From: Flavobacterium hydrocarbonoxydans
GTDB taxonomy: Bacteria; Bacteroidota; Bacteroidia; Flavobacteriales; Flavobacteriaceae
Length of the DNA: 64,000 bases
Assembly: GCF_009789235.1 (NCBI RefSeq)
Contig: NZ_WSTB01000001.1
Coordinates: 558,001 to 622,000 of the forward strand
Reading direction: 5' to 3'
Positions within the stretch are counted from its first letter, which is position 1; every line of letters starts with the position of its first letter. The position numbers and the translations under genes are program-made. Below are positions 56,058 through 64,000 of the stretch, piece after piece. Below the pieces are notes generated by a model. It saw only the letters and a program-made list of their open reading frames with translations, ran no database searches and was not told the DNA's origin.

Positions 56058-57395
56058 TTAGTTCTCGTTTTTCCAGTTCAATCTGTCTTGTTGGCTGTAT
56101 TGCCAAGGCGCTGCATTGTTTTCGATATTCGTCATCATAGCATTCAATGACATTGGCGCAGCACTTTGTTCCATAACCAAATAACGACGCATATCCATAA
56201 TAATAGATAACGGACTGATATTTACAGGACATTCCTCAACACAAGCATTACATGATGTACAGGCCCACAATTCTTCTGGCGTAATATAATCGTTTAATAG
56301 TGTTTTGTTATCAGGCACAAAAACACCTTTATTGGCATCAATATTTTTACCTACTTCCTGCAAACGGTCTCTTGTATCCATCATAATTTTACGGGGAGAC
56401 AATTTTTTACCTGTTTGATTGGCCGGACAAGAAGAAGTACAACGTCCGCATTCTGTACAGGTATAAGCATTTAATAACTGCACCCAATTAAGATCCTGAA
56501 CATCGCTTGCACCAAATTTAGCAGGAGCAGCGTTTTCGTCAACAGGTGCTGCCGCAAAGGGATCAGCATTTGGATCCATCATCAATTTTACTTCTTTGGT
56601 AACCGACTCTAAATTATCAAATTGACCCTGAGGTTTCAAATTGGCAAAATAGGTATTAGGAAAAGCTAATAAAATATGTAAGTGTTTTGAGAAATATAAG
56701 TAGTTCATAAAAATCAAAATACCCACAATATGCAGCCACCAAAAAGCTTCAGAAAGCAACATTACCAATTCGTTTGACATTCCGTTGAAAACTGGCGCAA
56801 TAAACTGGCTTATCGGGAAACTTCCTGCTTTATGAAAATGTGAGAATCCTCCAGGAACATTCTGCAAATGCAAATCAGAAGCATTCATCAACAAAAATAA
56901 AGTCATTAATACCATCTCAAAATACAAGATGTAATTCCCGTCACTTTTAGGAAAACCATTCAAATCAGAGTTTATAAAACGTTTCAGTCTTATAACATTT
57001 CTTCTAATCCAGAAAGCAATAACAGCCACTAAAACCAATATTGCTAATATTTCAAAAGATGCAATAAGAACATCATAAACCACTCCTAAATAAGGCGCAA
57101 AAACTCTATGTGTTCCGAACAAACCATCGATGATGATTTCTAGTAATTCAATATTTATAATAATAAAACCAACATATACTACGATATGAAGAATACCCGC
57201 CACGGGACGTTTTACCATTTTTGACTGCCCAAGAGCAATCATTGCCATGTTTTTCCAGCGTTCTTTTGGATTATCTTTTCTATCTACATCAACACCAAGA
57301 TTGATGTTTCTGATGATTTTTTTTACGTTTGAAGCAAAAAAACCAAATCCTACTATAAGAAGTATAGCAAATAAAATATTATCTAAATAACTCAT
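56058..57395 (-). CDS. Membrane (Fe-S) oxidoreductase with two 4Fe-4S motifs
   Basis: The 445-residue protein has about five to six membrane helices in residues 1-250 (HdrE/NarI-like, with His in HIVVYVGF and WWLHIVGILIF as possible haem ligands) and a C-terminal ferredoxin domain with CTECGRCTSSCP and CTSCNACVEECP. With the CCG subunit it probably forms a quinone-linked electron-transfer complex in the inner membrane. The gene starts 5 bp after the stop of the MlaD gene, so envelope and redox genes share a transcript. Confidence 0.9.
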   Translation of the reverse strand: MSYLDNILFAILLIVGFGFFASNVKKIIRNINLGVDVDRKDNPKERWKNMAMIALGQSKMVKRPVAGILHIVVYVGFIIINIELLEIIIDGLFGTHRVFAPYLGVVYDVLIASFEILAILVLVAVIAFWIRRNVIRLKRFINSDLNGFPKSDGNYILYFEMVLMTLFLLMNASDLHLQNVPGGFSHFHKAGSFPISQFIAPVFNGMSNELVMLLSEAFWWLHIVGILIFMNYLYFSKHLHILLAFPNTYFANLKPQGQFDNLESVTKEVKLMMDPNADPFAAAPVDENAAPAKFGASDVQDLNWVQLLNAYTCTECGRCTSSCPANQTGKKLSPRKIMMDTRDRLQEVGKNIDANKGVFVPDNKTLLNDYITPEELWACTSCNACVEECPVNISPLSIIMDMRRYLVMEQSAAPMSLNAMMTNIENNAAPWQYSQQDRLNWKNEN

Positions 57396-57400
57396 TCTTC

Positions 57401-58363
57401 TTATTTTTTATCTGTTGTATTAGCATTTTCTGGAGCAATATAAGGCTTTTCCTTTTTTCCAAAAACTGAAACATTTACATAACGAGTTGGATGAAGGCGA
57501 ACATCCTGCAACAACAATTCTAACTCTTTAGATGTTTTAGCCAGGTTGTTATACAAAGCCTCATCATTCAATAGTTTTCCGGCTGTTCCTTTTCCTGAAT
57601 TCAGATTAGTCATCAATACATCAACTTTTGCTAAAGTCTGATTCAGATTTTTAACTGTTTTTCCTAAATCAGCTTTGTTTAAAGAGTCTGAAATTTTAGA
57701 AAAGTTACCTGACATTTTATTTAAATTAGTAACAACTCCGTTGATTTGTGACTTATTAGTATCCAAAATAGTATTTATACTTCCTGAAGCTTTATGGAAT
57801 TGCTCCATTGTCTGGCTCAATTCGGCCAAAGATTTTTTGATATCAGCCTGTGCTTTTTTATCTAAAACATTGTTTAATCCTGTTACCAGATTATCAATAT
57901 TAACGAGCATTTTTTCTAATTTAGCCTGAATAGGTTCTAATTTGCCTCCTAAAGATTCTGTTAATCCTAATTTTACATCAGCAGCTAACATCTGTCCTTC
58001 TACAGCCAAATCTTCATCAGCCATATTAGGTATGATTGCAATTTGCTTACCTCCTATTAAACCCGGCGAATAAAGGGATGCCTGGCTGGTTTTAGAAATT
58101 GGAAAATCTGTTTTTAACTGAAGTTCGACTAACAACTTACCTGTTTTTTCATTGATAGTAATTTTACTTACTTTACCAATTACAAGTCCGTTTAAAGTAA
58201 CTGGAGCCGATGAGGCTAAGTCCTGAACATTATCGTACTCAACATACAATATTTTATAATTTGTAAAAAGGTCTTTGCCTTTTAAAAAACCATAGCCCCA
58301 AATGAATAATAAAATTGAAGCGATGACTAAAATAGCCGTTTTAATTTCTCTTGTTAGTTTCAA
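57401..58363 (-). CDS. MlaD/MCE-family lipid transport protein
   Basis: The 320-residue protein has one N-terminal membrane helix (AILVIASILLFIWGYGFL) then an MCE domain (about 35-115; YDNVQDLASSAPVTLNGLVIGKVSKI, SLYSPGLIGGKQIAII) and a long helical tail with repeated N/D-L heptads (about 140-290). MCE proteins carry phospholipids between inner and outer membranes together with MlaE/MlaF, which are not in the window. It lies between the amidase and the Fe-S genes in one minus-strand run. Confidence 0.9.
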   Translation of the reverse strand: MKLTREIKTAILVIASILLFIWGYGFLKGKDLFTNYKILYVEYDNVQDLASSAPVTLNGLVIGKVSKITINEKTGKLLVELQLKTDFPISKTSQASLYSPGLIGGKQIAIIPNMADEDLAVEGQMLAADVKLGLTESLGGKLEPIQAKLEKMLVNIDNLVTGLNNVLDKKAQADIKKSLAELSQTMEQFHKASGSINTILDTNKSQINGVVTNLNKMSGNFSKISDSLNKADLGKTVKNLNQTLAKVDVLMTNLNSGKGTAGKLLNDEALYNNLAKTSKELELLLQDVRLHPTRYVNVSVFGKKEKPYIAPENANTTDKK

Positions 58364-58413
58364 AATTCTAAGTGTTTGTACAAAAATAATATAAATATCC
58401 GAACTTATATGTT

Positions 58414-59523
58414 TTATTTGATAGCGTCTTGAATGTTGATTTTCTCACCATCTTTGGTCGCAACTAAAAATGAGGCTCCATACCCTTTACTTTTAGCCTC
58501 TTGTAGATATTTTTGAGCGGTTTGGTAGTCTGAAGTTTCCTGATAAAAATATTTATAAATGTTATTTTCATACAACATTGTCACATTATTTAAACCTTTA
58601 AAATTTTTTGCCTCTAACGGAGTGTTTTTAATACTTGCTATAAGTTGTACTTTAAAAAAAGTTCCTTTTTTTACTGCTGGTGCAGCCTTTGGTTTTGCAG
58701 GTGTCGAAGTATCTTTTGCAGGTTTTACTTCTGCTACTTCCGGAGTACCTGAGCCAAAATACTCTCTTTTATAACTTAAAATAGCCTGAGCAATGGCTCT
58801 GGCAATTTCTTCCTGACCTTCTTCAGAATTTAGATATTCCCCTTCTGTTGGATTAGATATAAAACCGGTCTCAACCAAAACTCTGGGCATATACGCTTTA
58901 TGCAAAACCATAAAACCAGCTTGTTTGACACCGCCCTGACGAAGTGTTTTTCCTAGTTTTCCAAAATTTTCTTCAATTTTACTTGCTAAAGAAATACTAT
59001 TATCCAAGTATTCCTCCTGCATCAAATTCATACTAATTTGAGATTCCGGAGAATTTGGATCAAAACCATCGTATTTCTGTTTATAATCTTTTTCTAAGGT
59101 AATTACCGAGTTCTCATTTTTCGCCACCTCAAGATTCGATGCCGTTTTACTTAAACCCATTACATACGTTTCCGTTCCGTAAGCGGCTGTTTTTTTGTTT
59201 GCATTACAATGTATAGAAACAAAAATATTAGAATTGGCTCTGTTAGCAATATTGGCTCTTTCGACCAAATCGACAAAGACATCTGTTTTTCTGGTATAAA
59301 TAACATTAACATTAGGATTTAACTCTAATATTTTTCCAACTTTCAATACTATCGCCAAAGCAATATTTTTTTCAATTCTTCCGCTGTAAACAGCACCAAA
59401 ATCGTGATCACCATGTCCTGCATCTAAAGTTACTTTAAAAACATTGGCCTGACTAAATGCACAAAATGAAGTTATCGTTAGAAAAAAACTAAATAGTAGT
59501 CTAGTTTTGTTAAATATGTTCAT
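58414..59523 (-). CDS. N-acetylmuramoyl-L-alanine amidase with SPOR-like C-terminus
   Basis: From the ATG at 59523 the protein is 369 residues with a signal peptide MNIFNKTRLLFSFFLTITSFCAFSQ; an in-frame ATG 66 bp upstream would bury it. The Amidase_3 domain (about 30-255) has TLDAGHGDHDFGA and VSIHCNA (zinc His residues) and LVETGFISNPTEG (catalytic Glu). A Lys/Ala/Pro linker precedes a SPOR-like domain (about 292-369; FFKVQLIASIKNTPL), which binds denuded septal peptidoglycan. It should split daughter cells. The gene diverges from lptD. Confidence 0.92.
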   Translation of the reverse strand: MNIFNKTRLLFSFFLTITSFCAFSQANVFKVTLDAGHGDHDFGAVYSGRIEKNIALAIVLKVGKILELNPNVNVIYTRKTDVFVDLVERANIANRANSNIFVSIHCNANKKTAAYGTETYVMGLSKTASNLEVAKNENSVITLEKDYKQKYDGFDPNSPESQISMNLMQEEYLDNSISLASKIEENFGKLGKTLRQGGVKQAGFMVLHKAYMPRVLVETGFISNPTEGEYLNSEEGQEEIARAIAQAILSYKREYFGSGTPEVAEVKPAKDTSTPAKPKAAPAVKKGTFFKVQLIASIKNTPLEAKNFKGLNNVTMLYENNIYKYFYQETSDYQTAQKYLQEAKSKGYGASFLVATKDGEKINIQDAIK

Positions 59524-59600
59524 AAATCTAAAAGTTAATTTTAATAAAATGCAACAGCTATAATTTTTATAATTGATTATTTTTGACAAAAAATTATATG

Positions 59601-59618
59601 TAAGTTTGACATGTCAAA
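59601..59618 (+). promoter_or_regulatory. lptD promoter -7 box overlapped by a 14-bp palindrome
   Basis: TAAGTTTG (59601-59608) matches TAnnTTTG, and the perfect palindrome TTTGACATGTCAAA (59605-59618) overlaps it. TTG boxes at 59583-59585 and 59573-59575 give spacers of 15 and 25 bp, neither ideal. The palindrome lies between two divergent envelope genes and could be an operator. Confidence 0.45.
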
Positions 59619-59656
59619 AAACAAGCCATAATTTTACAAAAATAGCATTTAAACCT

Positions 59657-62347
59657 TTGCATACAAACTTATTTAATATCGTTTTAATATCATTTTTCCT
59701 AACTTTAGGATGTGGTAAATTATATTCTCAAGATATAACAACTAAAAAATCTTCCATACAAACTGTAAAACAAACAGATAAACCCGAAATTATTCCAATT
59801 GACACTACAAAAACGGATAGTGTTAAAACTGTAAAAGCGGTAATAGATTCTGTAAAAGTTGACAGTATTAAGCCTAAAAAAACATTTTTAGACGGAAAAG
59901 TAAAGTATCGCGCTAAAGATTATGCTAAAATTGATCAGAAAAAAAAACTGATTACTTTATATAATGAAGCCGAGTTATACTATAAAGATGTAGAATTAAA
60001 ATCCGGAATCATTGTACTCAATTACGAAAATGATGAAGTTTACGCTGGTAGAATAAAAGATTCGGCAGGAGTTTTGACGCAATATCCAAACTTCAAACAA
60101 GGTTCAAGCGAGGTTCAGCCGGATTCGATTCGATTTAATTTTAAAACAAAAAAAGCTTTAATCTTTAATTCAAGAACAGAACAGGGCGAATTTAAAATCA
60201 AGGCTGCCATAACCAAAAAAGAGAATGACTCCGTTTACTTTTTAAAAGGAGCCCGTTTTACCACAGCTAAAGATATTGATGATCCGGAATATTATTTCCA
60301 GACAAATAAAGTAAAATTTGTACCTGGAAAAAAAGTAGTAACAGGAGTAACCAATATGGTTATTGCAGATGTTCCTACTCCACTGGCTTTGCCTTTTGCT
60401 TTTTTTCCGATGAGTAAAGAAGAAAGCGTTTCAGGAATTATCATACCTAGTTACAACGATTCGAATACCCGTGGATTTTCATTACAAAATATGGGGTATT
60501 ATTTTGCTTTAAGCGAAAATTACGATCTTACTGTCCTCGGGGATTATTATACGAATGGTAGTTATGCCATGCGTTTTGAGTCTTCTTATGCTAAAAGATA
60601 CAAATATCGGGGAAATGTGAATTTTCGTTTTGAAAATTTGATCAATAGTGAACGCGGTTACCCTGATTATTCGAAGCAAAACATCTACAATATCCAATGG
60701 TCACATTCGAGAGATACTAAATCGAATCCCAACTCTAATTTTTCTGCTTCTGTAAATATGGGTAGCAGTAAATATTTTAAGCAATCTATTAATCAGGCCA
60801 ATATTGGTTCAAACTTAAACAACACATTAAGTTCCTCTATTTCATACAGTAAAACTTTTAATACTATTCCACAAGCGAGAATCGCCTTAACAGCAACACA
60901 TTCTCAAAACACACAAACGGAGGAAATCAATATGACCTTACCATCCTTACAGGCTAGTATTGATCGTGTGTATCCTTTTGTTGGTAAAGATGGCGTAAAG
61001 AAAGGATTAATTAAAAACATCAATTTACAATATAATTTAAGTGGTAAAAATAGTTTTGTAACCAATGACTCCTTGTTTTTTAAACCTCAAATGTTTGATG
61101 ATGCAAAAATTGGTATGCAACACAGTATCCCAATTAGTACCAACTTCAAATTATTCAAATATTTTAGTGCCAGTGCTTCTACAAACTATCAGGAAACCTG
61201 GGTTACTAAAACCATCGAAAAGAGTTACAATATAGATCAAAATAAAGTAATCGATAATACCGTAAATGGTTTTGATGCTTTTAGAACTTATAATTTCAGC
61301 TCTAGTTTGGGAACTACTATATATGGTACTTTTAAATTTGGTGAGGACAAAAAAATTCAAGCCATCAGACACGTCATGCGTCCTTCGGTTTCTTACTCTT
61401 ACACACCAAGTTTCGAAAAATACTACGACACTTATGCCATAGACGCTTCCGGTACCACCATGAAAGATTATACCCGATTTGAAAACGGTATATATGGCGC
61501 ACCTGGAAAAAGCAATTCTAACATTGTAGGATTTGATTTAAGCAACACTTTCGAAGCTAAAGTAAGAGACAGTGACAGTACTAAAACAGAGCCTAAAAAG
61601 ATGATGTTACTAAACAATTTAAACTTTAGTACCAGTTATAATTTTGATGCTGATGGGGAAACAACTTTCGCATGGGAACCTGTTCGTGTAAGTGGTGGAA
61701 CACAATTGTTTGACAACAAAATGAATGTAAACTTTGCCGCTACTCTAAATCCTTATGCTATAGACAATTCGGGTCAGCAAATAAATGTTTTTAATATTGA
61801 TAATGGAGGAAGTCTTTTTAGAATGACAAGTGCTAATATGACTTTAAACTACTCGTTTTCAAGCAAAGGTGACGATAAAGAAAAAGAGAATACTCAAAGC
61901 GAACGAAACGGTGGGCGTAGTGATGATTTATTCGGAACCAATACCGACTTAAACGATACCCGAAACAGTCAGTTTGACGAAGATGACGGCGAAAATGTAA
62001 TATCAGAGTTTTTTAAAGCTAAATTACCATGGGATATGACAATGGCGTATTCCCTAACTTATACTAATGCCAATCGCGAAAGAAAAATATCCGGAAACTC
62101 ATTGATGATATCTGCTAATATGGATATCACCCCAAAATGGAAAGGTGGAGTTTCAACAGGTTATGACTTTGTTCAAAAAGGAGTTACTTTTACTCAACTG
62201 CGTTTTGAAAGAGATTTATTAAGCTGGAGAATGGCTTTTAACTGGACACCGCTAGGTGAATACTCCAACTGGAATTTCTTTATCGGAATCAAATCCGGAA
62301 TTCTTAGCGACATCAAGTGGAACAAACGAAGCGCTACTAATAGATAA
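59657..62347 (+). CDS. lptD: LptD-like outer-membrane LPS assembly protein
   Basis: The call is 896 residues from the TTG at 59657, which places a signal peptide (NLFNIVLISFFLTLGCGKLYSQ) at the N-terminus. Another in-frame TTG at 59573 would add 28 polar residues and lies upstream of the -7 box, so it is less likely. After a Lys/Thr/Val-rich region comes an OstA-like part (KVKYRAKDYAKIDQKKKLITLYNEAELYYKDVELKSGIIVLNYE) and a large barrel (PTPLALPFAFFPMSKEESVSGIIIPSY onward). A disordered acidic insert (about 765-800) is near the C-terminus. It puts LPS in the outer leaflet. Confidence 0.88.
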   Translation: MHTNLFNIVLISFFLTLGCGKLYSQDITTKKSSIQTVKQTDKPEIIPIDTTKTDSVKTVKAVIDSVKVDSIKPKKTFLDGKVKYRAKDYAKIDQKKKLITLYNEAELYYKDVELKSGIIVLNYENDEVYAGRIKDSAGVLTQYPNFKQGSSEVQPDSIRFNFKTKKALIFNSRTEQGEFKIKAAITKKENDSVYFLKGARFTTAKDIDDPEYYFQTNKVKFVPGKKVVTGVTNMVIADVPTPLALPFAFFPMSKEESVSGIIIPSYNDSNTRGFSLQNMGYYFALSENYDLTVLGDYYTNGSYAMRFESSYAKRYKYRGNVNFRFENLINSERGYPDYSKQNIYNIQWSHSRDTKSNPNSNFSASVNMGSSKYFKQSINQANIGSNLNNTLSSSISYSKTFNTIPQARIALTATHSQNTQTEEINMTLPSLQASIDRVYPFVGKDGVKKGLIKNINLQYNLSGKNSFVTNDSLFFKPQMFDDAKIGMQHSIPISTNFKLFKYFSASASTNYQETWVTKTIEKSYNIDQNKVIDNTVNGFDAFRTYNFSSSLGTTIYGTFKFGEDKKIQAIRHVMRPSVSYSYTPSFEKYYDTYAIDASGTTMKDYTRFENGIYGAPGKSNSNIVGFDLSNTFEAKVRDSDSTKTEPKKMMLLNNLNFSTSYNFDADGETTFAWEPVRVSGGTQLFDNKMNVNFAATLNPYAIDNSGQQINVFNIDNGGSLFRMTSANMTLNYSFSSKGDDKEKENTQSERNGGRSDDLFGTNTDLNDTRNSQFDEDDGENVISEFFKAKLPWDMTMAYSLTYTNANRERKISGNSLMISANMDITPKWKGGVSTGYDFVQKGVTFTQLRFERDLLSWRMAFNWTPLGEYSNWNFFIGIKSGILSDIKWNKRSATNR

Positions 62348-62379
62348 GAAGGTTCTTCTTTAAATCAGAAAACATAACA

Positions 62380-62454
62380 AAAATTAACCATTAAGAAAGT
62401 AAGCAAATAAAGGTTCCAATTTTTATCAAACTTACTTTCTTAATGGTTAATTTT
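62380..62454. repeat. 24-bp perfect inverted repeat between lptD and ridA
   Basis: The arms 62380-62403 and 62431-62454 pair perfectly (AAAATTAACCATTAAGAAAG outward), with a 27-nt loop. It ends with TTTT and may terminate lptD transcription, but the long loop and the frequent occurrence of TTAACCATTAAG pairs between Flavobacterium genes suggest a dispersed element. Confidence 0.75.
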
Positions 62455-62479
62455 AGTATCAAATTTAAATATTTCAAAC

Positions 62480-62860
62480 ATGAAAAAAATCATTTTTACC
62501 GAGAAAGCTCCCGCTCCTATAGGCCCTTATAACCAGGCTGTATTATCAGGAAACACACTTTATGCCTCAGGACAAATTGCTATTAATCCTGCAACAGGCG
62601 AATTGGTAACAGACAATATCAACGACGAAACACAACAAGTCATGCAAAATATAGCAGCTATTTTAGAGGCTGCTGATATGACTTTTGAAAACGTGGTAAA
62701 AGCAACGATATTCATTATGGATATGAATAATTTTGGTGCTATCAATACGGTTTACGGATCTTTTTTTAACGAAAAAACCGCTCCAGCTCGTGAAACGGTT
62801 CAAGTGGCTTGTTTGCCAAAAAATGTAAATGTTGAGATTTCTATAATTGCAGTGCAATAG
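62480..62860 (+). CDS. ridA: RidA-family enamine/imine deaminase
   Basis: The 126-residue protein is full length for the RidA (YjgF/YER057c/UK114) family. It opens MKKIIFTEKAPAPIGPYNQAVLSGNTLYASGQI, then NVVKATIFIMDMNNFGAINTVYGSFF and ends with PARETVQVACLPKNVNVEISIIAVQ, with the active-site arginine in ARETV. RidA hydrolyses reactive 2-aminoacrylate from PLP enzymes in the cytoplasm, as a trimer. Its 3' end overlaps the convergent mgsA by 20 bp. Confidence 0.95.
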   Translation: MKKIIFTEKAPAPIGPYNQAVLSGNTLYASGQIAINPATGELVTDNINDETQQVMQNIAAILEAADMTFENVVKATIFIMDMNNFGAINTVYGSFFNEKTAPARETVQVACLPKNVNVEISIIAVQ

Positions 62861-63215
62861 CTTCTAATAATAATTGTGCCGTTGCTTCATTGGTTGCCAG
62901 CGGCACATTATGTACGTCGCAAACACGAATTAACATATTAATATCAGCTTCATGAGGATGACTTGATAATGGATCTTTAAAAAAGAATACCATTTTTGTA
63001 ATCCCTTCCGCTACTCTTCCTGCAATTTGCGCATCACCACCTAAAGGTCCAGAAAGCATTCTTTGTGTTTTAAAACCCGCAGCTTCAGCTTTTCCTCCGG
63101 TTGTACCGGTACCAATAAGTTTTATTTTTTCATGATGTAAAATAGCTTCATTTTTAAGTAAAAAATCAATTAAATCTGCTTTTTTTCCATCATGTGCAAT
63201 AATGGCAATTTCCAT
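62841..63215 (-). CDS. mgsA: Methylglyoxal synthase
   Basis: From the ATG at 63215 the protein is 124 residues beginning MEIAIIAHDGKKADLIDFL; an ATG 36 bp upstream would overlap the kinase gene and adds non-family residues. Signatures are LIGTGTTGG (phosphate loop), MLSGPLGGDAQI with the catalytic Asp, and FFFKDPLSSHPHEADINMLIRVCDVHNVPLATN. It turns dihydroxyacetone phosphate into methylglyoxal, releasing phosphate in sugar overflow. It starts 10 bp after the kinase gene, an operon, and overlaps ridA at the 3' ends. Confidence 0.94.
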   Translation of the reverse strand: MEIAIIAHDGKKADLIDFLLKNEAILHHEKIKLIGTGTTGGKAEAAGFKTQRMLSGPLGGDAQIAGRVAEGITKMVFFFKDPLSSHPHEADINMLIRVCDVHNVPLATNEATAQLLLEAIALQL

Positions 63216-63225
63216 AAAACCTGAA

Positions 63226-64000
63226 CTATTGGTTAGCGACATGATATGCAATCAATCCATCAATTGGGCGTCTTAAAACATTCCCTAACTGAAGCTCGTA
63301 TTTATCAAATGTTTCCTGCAATTCATCTTTTAAATAAAAAGCAATAGAACCTACAAAATGCACAGGCACTTCTTTACAATTATCAAATTGCTTGATGTAA
63401 TTTTTTACGAAAGATTTCATTCCTTTAAAGATGATTTTTCTACAAAAATCTGAATCTTTATGCTGAATTAAAAACTTAGCAAAAGTGGCCAAATACGCAT
63501 TAGGATTTGGTTCTTTGTATAATTTATTTTTAATAAAATCCGCATCCAGATTGTATTGCTTTTCAAAATCAGCAGCCAAATCTTTCGGCATTTTATTAAA
63601 ATAATACTTTCTGATTAATTCTTTTCCAAATACATTGCCGCTACAATCATCCATAGCAATGTACCCTAAAGATTGTACTTTTTGATGCAATACTTTTCCA
63701 TCAAAATAGCTGCAATTAGAACCAGTTCCTAAAATACTTACAATAGCTTCTTCTCCTTTTGGAGTTGTCGCATAAACTGCTGCATACGTATCTTCCTGTA
63801 CTTCTACGATTGCATTGGTAAAATACTCCTGAAAAATTTGCGTCAAAGCTATTTTCATTCTGTCAGTTCCGCAACCTGCTCCATAAAAAAACAAGTGTGT
63901 TGCTTCTTTTTTATTTTGCAAAATATCAAAACGATCATTCAATCTTTCGATTATTTCAGGACCTTCCAAAATTTCAGGATTCAACCCTAAGGTTTGTGTT
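63226..64000 (-). CDS. BadF/BcrA-type kinase, probable N-acetylglucosamine kinase (5' end beyond window)
   Basis: The ORF stays open to the window edge, reading TQTLGLNPEILEG at its start, so about 25 N-terminal residues (including the phosphate-1 loop) are missing. Visible family features are FFYGAGCGTDRM, AVYATTPKGEEAIVSILGTGSNCSYFDG (ATP/adenosine region), DDCSGNVFGKELIRKYYF and VHFVGSIAFYLKDEL. The family includes human-type GlcNAc kinases, which fits an organism that makes GlcNAc from chitin, though the gene is 28 kb from the chitin locus. It precedes mgsA by 10 bp. Confidence 0.8.
   Translation of the reverse strand, partial: TQTLGLNPEILEGPEIIERLNDRFDILQNKKEATHLFFYGAGCGTDRMKIALTQIFQEYFTNAIVEVQEDTYAAVYATTPKGEEAIVSILGTGSNCSYFDGKVLHQKVQSLGYIAMDDCSGNVFGKELIRKYYFNKMPKDLAADFEKQYNLDADFIKNKLYKEPNPNAYLATFAKFLIQHKDSDFCRKIIFKGMKSFVKNYIKQFDNCKEVPVHFVGSIAFYLKDELQETFDKYELQLGNVLRRPIDGLIAYHVANQ

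Overview
The window looks like a chromosomal segment of a Flavobacterium-type member of the Bacteroidota. The evidence is AT-rich DNA, a complete chitin polysaccharide-utilization locus with two SusC/SusD pairs, a multi-domain chitinase with a type IX secretion (Por) C-terminal signal, bacillithiol synthesis (BshA), Bacteroidota-style promoters (TTG, about 20 bp, TAnnTTTG) and many Bacteroidota-specific housekeeping families. The gene order of the chitin locus matches, from memory, the one described in Flavobacterium johnsoniae.

Layout. 1-3157 (minus): end of pdxH, rnz, a STAS-like protein, pyrB and pyrR. 3350-6049 (plus): a small orphan ORF, a repeat array, an ArsR regulator with an AHSA1/SRPBCC protein, a DHFR-like reductase and a 57-residue lipoprotein/membrane peptide. 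6099-10032: an ABC-F ATPase, a RhuM-family gene bracketed by two copies of a tlpA 3' end, and the intact TlpA-like thioredoxin. 10448-35803: the chitin locus. It holds chiA, a GH20 hexosaminidase, a NagB/PIG-L fusion, SusD/SusC pair II, chiB and SusD/SusC pair I on the minus strand, then a divergent LytS/LytTR two-component system and a sugar MFS transporter on the plus strand. 35897-44584: housekeeping genes including transaldolase, an SDR, the SRP RNA, glutaminyl cyclotransferase, hutI, hutG and a DEAD-box helicase. 44581-49780: a hybrid sensor kinase, an unannotated double-glycine leader peptide, an amino-acid/dicarboxylate symporter and aroC. 49967-53392: an LpxH-like phosphatase, an outer-membrane barrel, a PrcB-like lipoprotein and bshA. 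54023-64000: an envelope and Fe-S cluster (two Fe-S oxidoreductases, MlaD, amidase, LptD-like), then ridA, mgsA and an edge-truncated GlcNAc kinase-like gene.

How the genes fit together. Secreted ChiA (two GH18 domains) attacks crystalline chitin, and the SusCD pairs import oligosaccharides. Lipoprotein ChiB and the GH20 enzyme trim them to GlcNAc, the MFS protein takes GlcNAc into the cytoplasm, and the kinase plus the NagB/PIG-L fusion could carry it to fructose-6-phosphate. Both susC genes carry the same 73-bp gapless upstream block with direct repeats spaced 21 bp apart. This is a plausible site for the adjacent LytTR regulator.

The most unusual items are: a GC-rich 21-bp minisatellite that flips orientation halfway along, between chiB and susC II; the shared 73-bp susC upstream block; the stand-alone double-glycine leader peptide at 47142-47279; the rhuM gene flanked by a duplicated gene end; and three or more families of hairpin-forming dispersed repeats, two of them nested at 53551-53878. 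No tRNA, rRNA, CRISPR array, transposase or prophage was seen.
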